A stretch of 64,000 nt of DNA from Sphingobium baderi (lineage in GTDB: Bacteria; Pseudomonadota; Alphaproteobacteria; Sphingomonadales; Sphingomonadaceae). Every line of letters begins with the position of its first letter. Position 1 is the stretch's first letter. The DNA is taken from positions 1,878,501 to 1,942,500 of the forward strand of contig NZ_CP013264.1 in assembly GCF_001456115.1 (NCBI RefSeq), read 5' to 3'. A model generated the notes under the pieces. That model was not told the origin of the DNA. It worked only from the letters and a program-made list of their open reading frames with translations, and ran no database searches. Shown one piece after another: positions 37,257 to 46,086 of the stretch. A program made the translations under genes and the position numbers.

Positions 37257-39204
37257 GGGCGTTGGATAGTGACACTGACAGGGCGGCGAGCGTGTAGGGT
37301 TTGCGTAACACCTCATATCCCGCGAAATCGGTGCTTTCCGCAGTATCGCCAGCATATCCGGTCACGAACAGCACCGGCAGATGCGTATAGGCGCTGGGCA
37401 GGGATCGCACCAGTTCGGGACCGGTCATGCCCGGCATCAGTACATCCGTCAGAATGAGGCCAATGTCGCGATTGGCCGCCAGCAGTTTCACGGCCTTGTC
37501 AGGATGATCGCAGGCGAGCGGCAAGTGGCCCAGTTCCGAAAGGGCTGCCATCGTCTGATTGAGGACACGCGAATCATCTTCCACCACCAGGATGCGCGTC
37601 GGCGGATGCAAAGTGGGTTCATGTTCCATGTCCTGCACGATGTCGGGCGCATCCGTCTTAGCGATAATGCGGCGGGGCAGGTGGATGTGCACGCTGGTTC
37701 CCTCGCCCTCTTTCGATTCTATGCGGATCTCACCCTCGCTTTGCCGCACGAAGCCGAAAATCTGGCTGAGGCCCAGGCCCGTACCTTTGCCGACGGGCTT
37801 GGTCGTGAAGAATGGTTCGAACACACGGGCCAATATGTCCGGAGACATGCCGCAACCGTCGTCCGTCACCGTCAATGTGACATATTCCCCCGCCGGACAT
37901 TCCCCCACCTCATGCTCGGAAAGCTGGCTCTGGCCCGTTTCGATCGTGAGCTTGCCGCGTCCGTCCATGGCATCGCGCGCGTTGACGCACAGGTTCAGAA
38001 TCGCGTTTTCCATCTGCTGCTGATCGACGAAGATGCGCCAGCCCTGGGCGTGATGATGGAAAGTCACGATGATCTGATCGCCTATTGTGCGGTCGATCAA
38101 TTCTTCCATGTCGGCCAAAAGCGTGTCCGGGTCCAGTGCGCTCGGCAATAGCGGCTCTGACCGGGCAAAGGCCAGCAGACGACGCGTCAGCGCGGCGGCG
38201 CGGTGGGCGCCTTCCATGGCATTGGCCAAATGGCGGGAGGCTTCCTCCGGTTTCAGCCTCAACTTGCGCTTGGCCAGTTCCAGCCCGCCGACCACCACCG
38301 CCAACATGTTGTTGAAATCATGAGCGATCCCGCCGGTCAACTGGCCGATCGCATCCATCTTCTGCATCTGGCGCAGATTCTCCTCGACGGCGGCGCGCTC
38401 AGCGGTTTCCTTCTTCAATTGCTCATAGGCTTCGGACAATTCGATAGTCCGCGTGGCGACTGCCGCCTCCAGCCGGTCGGCCCTGTCGGTTTCCACTTCG
38501 GCCAGTCGCCGTGCGTTGCGTCGCTCGGTATAAGCGGCATTGGCCAACCACACCGCGCAGAGCACGCTCACCAACAGCGCCAATCCCAATAGCCGATAGG
38601 TGCGGCTGACCCAGGCACTGCGGTCGCCGGCAAGGCTCACGGCGAGGCTGCGCTCCGCCAGGCGCTTATTCTCTGCCTGTATCACGCTGTCCAGCAAGGT
38701 GGTGATCCGCCGCAGATCCTCCGATTTGCCCGCTTGGTGGAATTGGGCCAGCGCTCCCATTTTCTGGTCATATGTGGTGCGTAGGCCGATCTGGCTCAGC
38801 GTCTTGCCGCGGGCGATGAAGGCTTGTTGCAATTGCTGGACATTGTCGCGTTGCCAGCCGGAATCCCGGGTGGCGTAGGCCAGCGACTTGATCTGGCTGG
38901 CGGCTGTTCGCCATTGATCCTGGAATAAGCGGCCCGTGTCGGGGTCCATGCTGATGACATAGCGCGCCAACGTCACTTCGGCGCGAGCGGTCGTCGCCTG
39001 AAACGTGCGGACCAGCGTGATGACCTCGTAGCTTTTCTGCTGTTCTTCCAGCGCCCGGGCATGATCGCGCGATGCGCTGCTGGCGCCGTAAAGCATGGCG
39101 CCCAAGGCTCCCACAAGGAGAATGGCCAGCACCGGAGCAAAGGCGCGCCGAAGGAGCGACCGCCAGCCAGTGCTTTCCTCTTCCATGAAATCGCCTTGGG
39201 CCAT
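37213..39204 (-). CDS. Hybrid histidine kinase with CHASE3-like sensor and receiver
   Basis: A 663-residue membrane sensor. Helix 1 is near residues 22-42, a CHASE3-like periplasmic helical region spans about 45-200, and helix 2 is near 204-225. A coiled coil leads to the HisKA domain with H295 in GGIAHDFNNM, then a HATPase domain (N box LCVNARDAM, G boxes DDGCGMS and GKGTGLGLS). A receiver at about 540-650 has the phospho-Asp in LILTDVLMPGMTG. Start: ATG 39204 is used, but ATG 39186 has a better site (AAGGCG). No regulator gene is adjacent, so its own receiver may act in a phosphorelay or as a sink. Confidence 0.88.
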   Translation of the reverse strand: MAQGDFMEEESTGWRSLLRRAFAPVLAILLVGALGAMLYGASSASRDHARALEEQQKSYEVITLVRTFQATTARAEVTLARYVISMDPDTGRLFQDQWRTAASQIKSLAYATRDSGWQRDNVQQLQQAFIARGKTLSQIGLRTTYDQKMGALAQFHQAGKSEDLRRITTLLDSVIQAENKRLAERSLAVSLAGDRSAWVSRTYRLLGLALLVSVLCAVWLANAAYTERRNARRLAEVETDRADRLEAAVATRTIELSEAYEQLKKETAERAAVEENLRQMQKMDAIGQLTGGIAHDFNNMLAVVVGGLELAKRKLRLKPEEASRHLANAMEGAHRAAALTRRLLAFARSEPLLPSALDPDTLLADMEELIDRTIGDQIIVTFHHHAQGWRIFVDQQQMENAILNLCVNARDAMDGRGKLTIETGQSQLSEHEVGECPAGEYVTLTVTDDGCGMSPDILARVFEPFFTTKPVGKGTGLGLSQIFGFVRQSEGEIRIESKEGEGTSVHIHLPRRIIAKTDAPDIVQDMEHEPTLHPPTRILVVEDDSRVLNQTMAALSELGHLPLACDHPDKAVKLLAANRDIGLILTDVLMPGMTGPELVRSLPSAYTHLPVLFVTGYAGDTAESTDFAGYEVLRKPYTLAALSVSLSNALNGSRHPGTAAAAE

Positions 39205-39326
39205 GGGCTGTTACACTAACCAAACGATGTTGTGCGCGAAACAGCAACGATTAAAAGTTGCAGGCAAAACTGCGATTTTGTCGCGCGTAAGGCTCGTCTG
39301 GCCGTGAATTTGCGGATTTGAATCGA

Positions 39327-40559
39327 TCAGCCGATAGCGCCGACGGTCCGTCCGGCCACTTCGAACATGCCGATGATCTGTTCGACCTGTTCATCGCTAT
39401 GCTCCGCGCAAAGCGAACAGCGCAGCAGGAATGTGCCCGCCGGGGTCGCCGGGGGGCGGGCCATGTTGACGTAAAGGCCCAGTTCCAGCAGCGCCTGCCA
39501 TATGGCGACGGCTTGAGTCTGATCGGTCAGGATGACGGCAATGATCGCCGATTGCGGTTCCTTCGTCCCCAGCGTGAAACCGAGGTCGGTGAGGCCCTTG
39601 TGCAGCCGCCGGCTGTTTTTCCACAGATGCGCCCGCTTTTCGCTTGCGTGCATCAACTTGCGGATGCTGGTCGCGGCGGTGGCGACAACGCTGGGCGGCA
39701 GCGAGGCGGTGAATACATAGGGGCGGCAGACCAGCCGCATTACCTCGAACTTGGGGTGGTTGGAGACGCAGAAGCCACCCACCGTGCCGACCGATTTGGA
39801 GAAGGTGCCGACGACGAAGTCCACGTCCTTCTCGACACCCTGCTCTTCATAGACGCCGCGGCCATTGGGACCGAAAAAGCCCATGCCATGGGCTTCGTCG
39901 ACAAGGATCATGCAATTGGGATGTTTACGGACAGCGGCCACCATGTCGGGCAGGGGCGCAATGTCGCCCAGCATCGAATAGACACCCTCCAGCACGACGA
40001 GCTTCAGCGCATCGGTGGGCAGGCGGCCAAGGCGCTTGTCCAGATCCTCGACGCTATTGTGGCGGAAGCGGACGACCTCCGCGTCGCCCAGGAAACAACC
40101 ATCATAGATGGACGCATGGCTGTCCGCGTCCAGCACCACATAGTCGCCCTTGCCCGCCAGCGTCGAAATCATGCCCAGATTGGCCTGATAGCCGGTCGAA
40201 AAGACCATGGCGGAAGAGGTGCCGTAAAATTCCTTCAGCGCATCCTCGACTTCCTTATGCCCCTGGTAGGTGCCGTTCAGAACGCGGCTGCCCGTCGTGC
40301 CCGCGCCGAACTCGTCGAGCGCCTTCTTGCCCGCAGCCACCACGTCCGGATCGAAAGTCATGCCCATATAGTTATAGGTGCCGAGCAGGATAGTTTCCTT
40401 GCCCTTGATGATCGCGCGGGTGGGGGACAGAACCTGGTCCATGACGATGGCGAAGGGGTCGCGCACGCCCGTCGCCAACAGCGCCTCACGCTCGGCGATC
40501 AGGGGATCGAATTTGGAAAACAGGTCGCGCGAATTTTGCGTGGCGGTGGCTTCGGTCAT
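39327..40559 (-). CDS. spt: Serine palmitoyltransferase
   Basis: PLP enzyme of the alpha-oxoamine synthase family that condenses L-serine with an acyl thioester to 3-ketodihydrosphingosine, the first step of sphingolipid synthesis. The 410-residue protein is soluble, as in Sphingomonas paucimobilis, and lacks a membrane anchor. Signatures: NYMGMTFDPDV, GSRVLNGTYQGHKEVE, VDEAHGMGFFG and the PLP lysine in GTFSKSVGTVGG. It lies downstream of acpR, and the pair is diagnostic of sphingolipid makers. Confidence 0.95.
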   Translation of the reverse strand: MTEATATQNSRDLFSKFDPLIAEREALLATGVRDPFAIVMDQVLSPTRAIIKGKETILLGTYNYMGMTFDPDVVAAGKKALDEFGAGTTGSRVLNGTYQGHKEVEDALKEFYGTSSAMVFSTGYQANLGMISTLAGKGDYVVLDADSHASIYDGCFLGDAEVVRFRHNSVEDLDKRLGRLPTDALKLVVLEGVYSMLGDIAPLPDMVAAVRKHPNCMILVDEAHGMGFFGPNGRGVYEEQGVEKDVDFVVGTFSKSVGTVGGFCVSNHPKFEVMRLVCRPYVFTASLPPSVVATAATSIRKLMHASEKRAHLWKNSRRLHKGLTDLGFTLGTKEPQSAIIAVILTDQTQAVAIWQALLELGLYVNMARPPATPAGTFLLRCSLCAEHSDEQVEQIIGMFEVAGRTVGAIG

Positions 40560-40648
40560 CTTGATTTATCCCAATATCCGTGCGTCCTGGCGGGGCAGAA
40601 CCTGTCACGCGCGCCTGAACGAACGCCCCGCGCGAATGGGGCGGAAGG

Positions 40649-40891
40649 TCAGCCCTTCAGTTTCGCCACGGCATCCACCAACTGGCCGATGGTTTCGATT
40701 TCCGCCTGCATGTTCATGGTGATGATGATGTCGAATTCATCCTCGATCGCGGCGACGAAGTCCATCACCGTCAGGCTGTCCCATTCCAGGTCGCCCGCGA
40801 AGGTGGTGGCTTCGCTCAGCTCCACGCCCTTTTTGTTGAAAGGAACGATTTGCGCGGTAACGCTGTCGAAAATCTGCTGGCGATCCGTCAT
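40649..40891 (-). CDS. acpR: Acyl carrier protein dedicated to serine palmitoyltransferase
   Basis: An 80-residue acyl carrier protein; S39 in EWDSLTVMDF is the phosphopantetheine site. The start at 40891 (MTDRQQIFDSV) is preferred over the longer frame from 40933. In Caulobacter and sphingomonads a special ACP adjoining spt supplies the acyl chain in place of acyl-CoA. 89 bp separate it from spt; that gap holds a 6-bp GC hairpin (40624-40629 with 40638-40643) without a T-run, possibly a processing or stabilising element. Confidence 0.85.
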   Translation of the reverse strand: MTDRQQIFDSVTAQIVPFNKKGVELSEATTFAGDLEWDSLTVMDFVAAIEDEFDIIITMNMQAEIETIGQLVDAVAKLKG

Positions 40892-40991
40892 TATCTCTTC
40901 AATCCATGGGGAAGCAAAGCTCGCTTCTGGCAAGGGAATAAGGCGTCAATCGGGCAGCATCTGGCCCGAAAAACTCCATCAGACCATAAGA

Positions 40992-41270
40992 TCAGCGGAA
41001 ATTATCGGCGTAAGCCTGAATTTTCAGCGATTTTGGTGCGGTCTGGATGACCGTATACGCAATGCCTTCCCGCTCGGCATAGGCGCGCGCTGCCTCCTCG
41101 GAAGGAAAAGTCAGCTTGAGTTGCTGCTTCATGTCGCCCGATCCGGCCCAGCCGGTCAGCGGATCGGGCTTCTTCGCTTCGGCGGGAGCATATTCCAGCA
41201 CCCATTTATGGGTCAGCGCCTTGCCGGATTGCAGGGCGTTCTTCTGGATCTGGTAAATGCGCGCGCTCAT
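40992..41270 (-). CDS. NDUFS4-like complex I accessory subunit
   Basis: A 92-residue protein of the ETC complex I subunit family (NDUFS4, 18 kDa), an accessory subunit found in alphaproteobacteria and mitochondria that stabilises the NADH dehydrogenase module. Residues 1-40 have MSARIYQ and HKWVLEYAPAEAKKPDPLTGW; the QLKLTFPSEEAARAYAEREG block is typical. It is a separate gene, 100 bp before acpR on the same strand. No nuo genes are in the window. Confidence 0.9.
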   Translation of the reverse strand: MSARIYQIQKNALQSGKALTHKWVLEYAPAEAKKPDPLTGWAGSGDMKQQLKLTFPSEEAARAYAEREGIAYTVIQTAPKSLKIQAYADNFR

Positions 41271-41326
41271 CGCGTGAAAGACTCCGTGAAATCGTGCAGC
41301 CGCGTTGCACCAGCGGACAGGCGTTC

Positions 41327-41365
41327 GTCAAGACTTGGCGTCAAGACTTGGCGTCAAGGCTTGGC
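41327..41365. repeat. Three tandem 13-bp repeats at the hrpB stop codon
   Basis: GTCAAGACTTGGC occurs at 41327-41339 and 41340-41352, and a copy with one change (GTCAAGGCTTGGC) at 41353-41365. The third copy contains the hrpB stop codon (TCA on the plus strand, TGA on the coding strand). Since 13 is not a multiple of three, the extra copies do not lengthen the protein. It looks like a recent slippage or duplication product. Confidence 0.85.
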
Positions 41366-43804
41366 ACGGGCATCGGAGCGTTTCGTCCGCAACGTCGCCG
41401 CCGCGCCAGCCGGATCTTCGGGCCAGGGATGCCTAGGATAGCGCCCGCGCATTTCCTTGGCCACCGCATTCCAGCTTCCAGCCCAGAAGCCGGGCAGGTC
41501 GCGCGTCGTCTGGATCGGACGGCCCGCAGGGGAGGTGAGGGAGAGGACAAGCGGAATATGCTGACTTCCCACCACAGGATGCTCGGTCAGGCCGAACAGA
41601 GCCTGCGCGCGTAGTTCCACGCGCGGTCCACCCTCGGCCGCATAATCGATTTCATGGCTGCTCCCGGCGGGCGAGCGAAATTCGGGCGGTGCGAGCCGGT
41701 CGACCTGCTGCTTTCCATCCCAGCCGATCAACCCTTCCAGCACGCCCGAAAGTTGCGATCTGTCGATATCGGACAAGCGCCGCCTGCCCGTGAGCAATGG
41801 CGGTAGCCATTCGTCCAGCGTTGCGATGAGCGTTTCGTCCGACAAGACTTCGACACCCGCGAAATCCGCCCGTATCCTTAATGATCGCGCTGCTTCCGAC
41901 CATGGCAGCAGATCCAGCCCGCCTTGTCGAACTCCCTCCAGCAGCGCCGCGGCCACTGCATCCGGCTCGGGCAGATCGTCAAAGCCGGAAGAAATCCGCA
42001 CCGCGCCCAGCCGCCGCTCGCGCAGGGCTTCGACCCCGCCCGTATCCGACCGAAAGCGCACGGTCCTATGTTCCGCGATCCTGTCGCCGAACAAGGCCAG
42101 CACATCCGCTTCGCTCAGGGGCGCGGCGGAGATGATCCGCGCGCCCGCCGCGCCACCCTGAACCGCGCCAACTGCCAGCCAATCCTCACGCGTGAGTGGC
42201 GACAAGGGATCGAGCCGGAAGCCGCGTCCGCCCACGCTCGCCCAATCCGCGCCATCGGCGGAGCGCCGCTTCGCCACCCGGTCGGGAAAGGCGAGCGCAA
42301 GGCAGAGGCCGACTGCATGCTCCCCCTTGCCATTTGCGGGACGGGCCTGGGCTGCAACAAGCCGTGCCCACCGTTTCGCCATCGTTCGCGCGGCATCCGC
42401 GCGCTTGCCGTTCTCGCGCTGCCAGCGCGTGCGCCGATGCGACAGGTCGATATCCTGACCGCCAACGCCTCGCTCACCCAGCAGCACCGCGACGTCAGCG
42501 GCAACATCGGCCAAGCCCCTATCACCCGCGCGCACCAGCATATGTCCGATACGCGGTTCGACCGGCAGTCGGGCAAGCGCCTTGCCGTGCGCCGTAATTC
42601 GCCCATCTGCGTCCAGCGCATCCAGCGCCGTCAGCCGCTTGCGCGCTTCCGCGATGGCGGCAACAGGCGGGGAATCCAGCCAGCGCAGCCCTGCTGGATC
42701 GCTCACGCCCCAAAGGGCACTGTCCAGTAGCAGGCTCGACAGATCGCTTTCCAATATCTCCGGCGGATCGAAGGGCGGCATTCCCGCCGTCGCCGCCGTT
42801 TCCCACAGCCGATAGGCGACGCCCGGCCGCTGGCGCGCCGCACGTCCGGCGCGCTGGATCGCCGCCGCCTGGCTGGCGCGCTCCGTCACGAGCCGCGTGA
42901 CGCCTGCCGCCCGGTCATAGCGTGGCCGCCGCGCCAATCCCGAATCCACCACGATGCGAACGCCGTCGATGGTGAGGCTCGTTTCCGCGATGGAGGTTGC
43001 GAGAATGACCTTCCTTCGACCTTCTCGCGAAGGGCGTATCGCGGCGCGCTGGGCCGCCGGTTCCAGCGAGCCGTGCAATTTGTGGATTTCCACGCTCGCG
43101 CCTTCCAGCCGTTCCGCCGTTCGTTCGATTTCCGCGACGCCGGGAAGAAAGGCAAGCACATCGCCCTCCGCCTCCTCCGTCAGCGCCCGGCGGATGGCCG
43201 CTGCCATTTCGTCCTCGATCCGCTTTTCCGTCGATCGTCCGATATGCCGTAATTCGAGCGGTTGAATGCGCCCTTCGCTCTCGATCACCGGCGCACCATC
43301 CAGAAGCGCGGCAAAGCGCGCGCCGTCCAGGGTCGCCGACATCGGCATGATTCGCAGGTCCGGCCGCAGCGCGCCTTGCGCGTCCAGCGCCAGCGCCAGC
43401 CCGAAATCGCTGTCCAGGCTGCGCTCATGTACTTCGTCGAACAGCACCGCGGACACGCCGGACAGTTCGGGGTCGTCCTGAATCCGGCGCACGAAAATGC
43501 CTTCGGTCAGCACGAGGATGCGCGTCCGGGCAGACTGGCGGCTATCCATTCGCGTGGCATAGCCAACCGTTCCGCCCGGCTGCTCGCCCATCAGTTCGGC
43601 GATCCGCTCCGCTGCAGCCCGCGCTGCCAGCCTGCGGGGGGCGAGCAGCAGGATTTGCCCGTCACACCATGGCTCATCGAGCAGGGCGGGAGCCACCGCC
43701 GTCGTCTTGCCTGCGCCGGGCGGTGCGACCAGCACGGCATTACTCCCCGCGCGCAGGGCAGCGAGCAAGTCGGGCAGCACATCATGGATGGGCAGATCGG
43801 TCAT
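41354..43804 (-). CDS. hrpB: ATP-dependent helicase HrpB
   Basis: DEAH-box RNA helicase, 816 residues, with Walker A APPGAGKTT, the box DEVHERS (DEVH), SATLDGARF, and motif VI QRAGRAARQRPGV. The HrpB C-terminal domain follows, ending near residue 790. Bacterial HrpB is conserved in proteobacteria, and its cellular substrate is not well known. The last codons fall inside the tandem repeat at 41353-41365. It follows the TauE/SafE-type gene region in gene order but in its own frame, with 37 bp between. Confidence 0.94.
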   Translation of the reverse strand: MTDLPIHDVLPDLLAALRAGSNAVLVAPPGAGKTTAVAPALLDEPWCDGQILLLAPRRLAARAAAERIAELMGEQPGGTVGYATRMDSRQSARTRILVLTEGIFVRRIQDDPELSGVSAVLFDEVHERSLDSDFGLALALDAQGALRPDLRIMPMSATLDGARFAALLDGAPVIESEGRIQPLELRHIGRSTEKRIEDEMAAAIRRALTEEAEGDVLAFLPGVAEIERTAERLEGASVEIHKLHGSLEPAAQRAAIRPSREGRRKVILATSIAETSLTIDGVRIVVDSGLARRPRYDRAAGVTRLVTERASQAAAIQRAGRAARQRPGVAYRLWETAATAGMPPFDPPEILESDLSSLLLDSALWGVSDPAGLRWLDSPPVAAIAEARKRLTALDALDADGRITAHGKALARLPVEPRIGHMLVRAGDRGLADVAADVAVLLGERGVGGQDIDLSHRRTRWQRENGKRADAARTMAKRWARLVAAQARPANGKGEHAVGLCLALAFPDRVAKRRSADGADWASVGGRGFRLDPLSPLTREDWLAVGAVQGGAAGARIISAAPLSEADVLALFGDRIAEHRTVRFRSDTGGVEALRERRLGAVRISSGFDDLPEPDAVAAALLEGVRQGGLDLLPWSEAARSLRIRADFAGVEVLSDETLIATLDEWLPPLLTGRRRLSDIDRSQLSGVLEGLIGWDGKQQVDRLAPPEFRSPAGSSHEIDYAAEGGPRVELRAQALFGLTEHPVVGSQHIPLVLSLTSPAGRPIQTTRDLPGFWAGSWNAVAKEMRGRYPRHPWPEDPAGAAATLRTKRSDARAKP

Positions 43805-43841
43805 TCTCGCCCTGTCGCGCCATTCCGCTTCCGGCGCAATG

Positions 43842-44621
43842 CTATCCGAAGAGATAGAGGTGGATCGGGTTCTTCGGGTCCAGCAGCATCTTCGCCGTCA
43901 GCGCCAGCGACATGACGATCAGCAGGGGCCGGATCAGCCGGCTGCCGAAGCGCATCGCCAGTCTCGCACCGATCTGCGCGCCCACGATATTGGCGACCGC
44001 CATCGCCAGTCCGACCATCCACAGCACATGGCCGCCCACCATCATGGTCAGCAAGCCCGCCAGATTGCTGGCGAAATTGGCTGCTTTGGCCTGCGCTGTT
44101 GACCTGAGCAGGCTGAGGCCGCCCAATGCCAGGAAGATCGTGGTATAAAAGGCCCCGGCACCCGGCCCGAAAAAACCGTCGTAAAATCCGATACCGCCGA
44201 TCAGCAGGGAAAGCGCCGCTATACCGATGCGCTGATGCCGGTCGATCTCGCTGATTTTGGGCGAGAAAGTGAAATAGGCCGCGATGGCGATCAACAGCGC
44301 GGGCATCAATCCTGCCAGGATCGACGGGCTGACTCTCTGCACCAGCCATGCGCCGCCCACCGATCCGGCAAAGGCCGCGATGATCGGCCAGCGGTAGGTT
44401 TTGAGGTCCATATGCCCCGCCCGCGCATAGGCGATGCAGGCCCCGAATGTGCCAAGGGAGGATTGCAGCTTGTTGGTTGCCACTGCGCCGACCGGCGGCA
44501 CGCCCGCCGCCATCAACGCGGGCAGGGTGATGAGACCTCCGCCGCCAGCCATGGAATCGATCACCCCCGCCATGAAGCCGGCGATCATCAGAAAGGCGAT
44601 GATTTCAGGAGACAGGATCAT
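43842..44621 (-). CDS. TauE/SafE family (DUF81) membrane permease
   Basis: A 259-residue protein with about eight hydrophobic helices. Typical blocks are GVIDSMAGGGGLITLPALMAAGVPPVGAVATNK near residues 19-51, and its second-half repeat GFYDGFFGPGAGAFYT. The family exports or imports sulfur compounds or organic acids; the substrate here cannot be told. The gene lies 37 bp before hrpB and 39 bp after the polyprenyl synthase gene on the same strand, so the three may share a transcript. Confidence 0.9.
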   Translation of the reverse strand: MILSPEIIAFLMIAGFMAGVIDSMAGGGGLITLPALMAAGVPPVGAVATNKLQSSLGTFGACIAYARAGHMDLKTYRWPIIAAFAGSVGGAWLVQRVSPSILAGLMPALLIAIAAYFTFSPKISEIDRHQRIGIAALSLLIGGIGFYDGFFGPGAGAFYTTIFLALGGLSLLRSTAQAKAANFASNLAGLLTMMVGGHVLWMVGLAMAVANIVGAQIGARLAMRFGSRLIRPLLIVMSLALTAKMLLDPKNPIHLYLFG

Positions 44622-44660
44622 CGGTTCCGCCCGTGAGCGTCAACGATGCTGGACAGGGAA

Positions 44661-45713
44661 TCAGTATGCACGCGCGATGGCGAATTCCACTGCTTCCACC
44701 AGCGCCGCCTTGGCCTTGCCGCCGTCGAACATGCCCAGTGCGTCGATGGCACGCTGCCCATAATGGCGAGCGCGGGCCAGCGTATCGTCGATCGCGCCCG
44801 TCTCGCGCAGCAGCCGCGTCGCATGGGCCAGATCTTCATCGGCGATCCGGTGCCCGGCGATGGCGGCTTTCCAGAAGGCGCGATCTTCTTCCGAACCCCG
44901 CGCATAAGCGAGGATCACCGGGAGTGTCACCTTGCCGTCGCGGAAGTCATCTCCTGCATCCTTGCCCATGGTCGCGCCATCCGATTCGTAGTCGATGGCG
45001 TCGTCGATCAGTTGAAATGCGATGCCGAGGTTGCGGCCATAGACGTCCAGCGCCTGTTCCTCCGCCTCGTCACGTCCGGCGACCACGGCGGAGATGCGGC
45101 AGGCAGCGGCGAACAAGGCGGCGGTCTTGGCGACGATGATATCGAGATACTGCTCTTCGCTCGTGTCGATCTTGCGTTGGGCGGTGAGCTGGTTGACCTC
45201 GCCTTCCGCGATCACCGCGGAAGCGCCCGACAGGATCTTCAGCACCTTGAGCGATTCGGCCTCGACCATCAGTTCGAAGGAGCGGGAGAAGAGGAAATCG
45301 CCCACCAGCACGCTGGCGCTGTTGCCCCAGATGATGTTGGCGGTCTTGCGGCCACGGCGCAGCCCCGACCCGTCGACCACATCGTCATGCAGCAGCGTGG
45401 CGGTGTGGATGAACTCGACCGCGGCGGCGAGTTTGTAATGGCGCGATCCGGCGTAACCCACCAGTTCGGCGCAGGCGAGCGTCAGCATCGGCCGCATCCG
45501 CTTGCCCCCGCCCGCGATCAGATGGCCCGCCAGTTCGGGGATCAGCGGGATACGCGACTGCATCCGATCCAGGATGACGGCGTTCACCTGATTCATCCCA
45601 TCCGCCACCAGAGCCATCATGGGCGCGAGCGAAGGCGCGCTGCCGGTGCGGCCGATAGGGTGGACATTGCCTGTGACAGGGCCTGTGGCGGGTGCGGTCA
45701 TGACAGGGGCCAT
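44661..45713 (-). CDS. ispB: Long-chain polyprenyl diphosphate synthase (octaprenyl/decaprenyl type)
   Basis: Makes the side chain of ubiquinone from FPP and IPP. From ATG 45713 there are 350 residues (a TTG four codons earlier and an ATG four codons later are also possible). The two Asp-rich motifs are LLHDDVVDGSGLRRG and QLIDDAIDYESD; GGKRMRPML binds IPP. Small residues before the first motif agree with a long product, typically C50 in sphingomonads; chain length is inferred. It is divergent from aroQ. Confidence 0.9.
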   Translation of the reverse strand: MAPVMTAPATGPVTGNVHPIGRTGSAPSLAPMMALVADGMNQVNAVILDRMQSRIPLIPELAGHLIAGGGKRMRPMLTLACAELVGYAGSRHYKLAAAVEFIHTATLLHDDVVDGSGLRRGRKTANIIWGNSASVLVGDFLFSRSFELMVEAESLKVLKILSGASAVIAEGEVNQLTAQRKIDTSEEQYLDIIVAKTAALFAAACRISAVVAGRDEAEEQALDVYGRNLGIAFQLIDDAIDYESDGATMGKDAGDDFRDGKVTLPVILAYARGSEEDRAFWKAAIAGHRIADEDLAHATRLLRETGAIDDTLARARHYGQRAIDALGMFDGGKAKAALVEAVEFAIARAY

Positions 45714-45802
45714 GTGGCGGCGCAAAATGCTAAAGGCAAGCGGGAATAGCTTGCCTCACGATGCGTTAGGCGCAAAAAGCGCCCGAAGAACGGAGGAACT
45801 GC

Positions 45803-46081
45803 GTGGACGAGACATTGAAGCGGTATCGCGAAAGCATCGACAATATCGATGCGGCTCTGGTGTTCATGCTGGCCGAACGCTTCAAGATCACCCAGGCCGT
45901 GGGCCGTTACAAGGCGGAGCACAAGCTGCCTCCCGCCGATCCGGGTCGCGAAGACAGCCAGATCGCCCGTTTGCGGCAATTGGCGCTGGATGCTCATCTG
46001 GACCCCGACTTCACCGAGAAATTTCTGCGTTTCATCATCGATGAAGTCATCCGCCATCACGAACAACTGCGCGAGCAATAA
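45803..46081 (+). CDS. Chorismate mutase (AroQ class)
   Basis: Converts chorismate to prephenate for Phe and Tyr synthesis. The 92-residue monofunctional helical protein has R8 and R-x-K in LAERFKITQAVGRYKAEHKLP, and a C-terminal Q/E segment (EKFLRFIIDEVIRHHEQLR). GTG start at 45803 with GGAGG at 45792-45796. It converges on the EamA transporter gene with only five bases between the stops. Confidence 0.9.
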   Translation: MDETLKRYRESIDNIDAALVFMLAERFKITQAVGRYKAEHKLPPADPGREDSQIARLRQLALDAHLDPDFTEKFLRFIIDEVIRHHEQLREQ

Positions 46082-46086
46082 GCCGT

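Noticed and set aside
39318..41441. A 707-codon open frame on the plus strand opposite spt and acpR
   Set aside because: Antisense shadow of serine palmitoyltransferase; translation is low-complexity and unlike any family.
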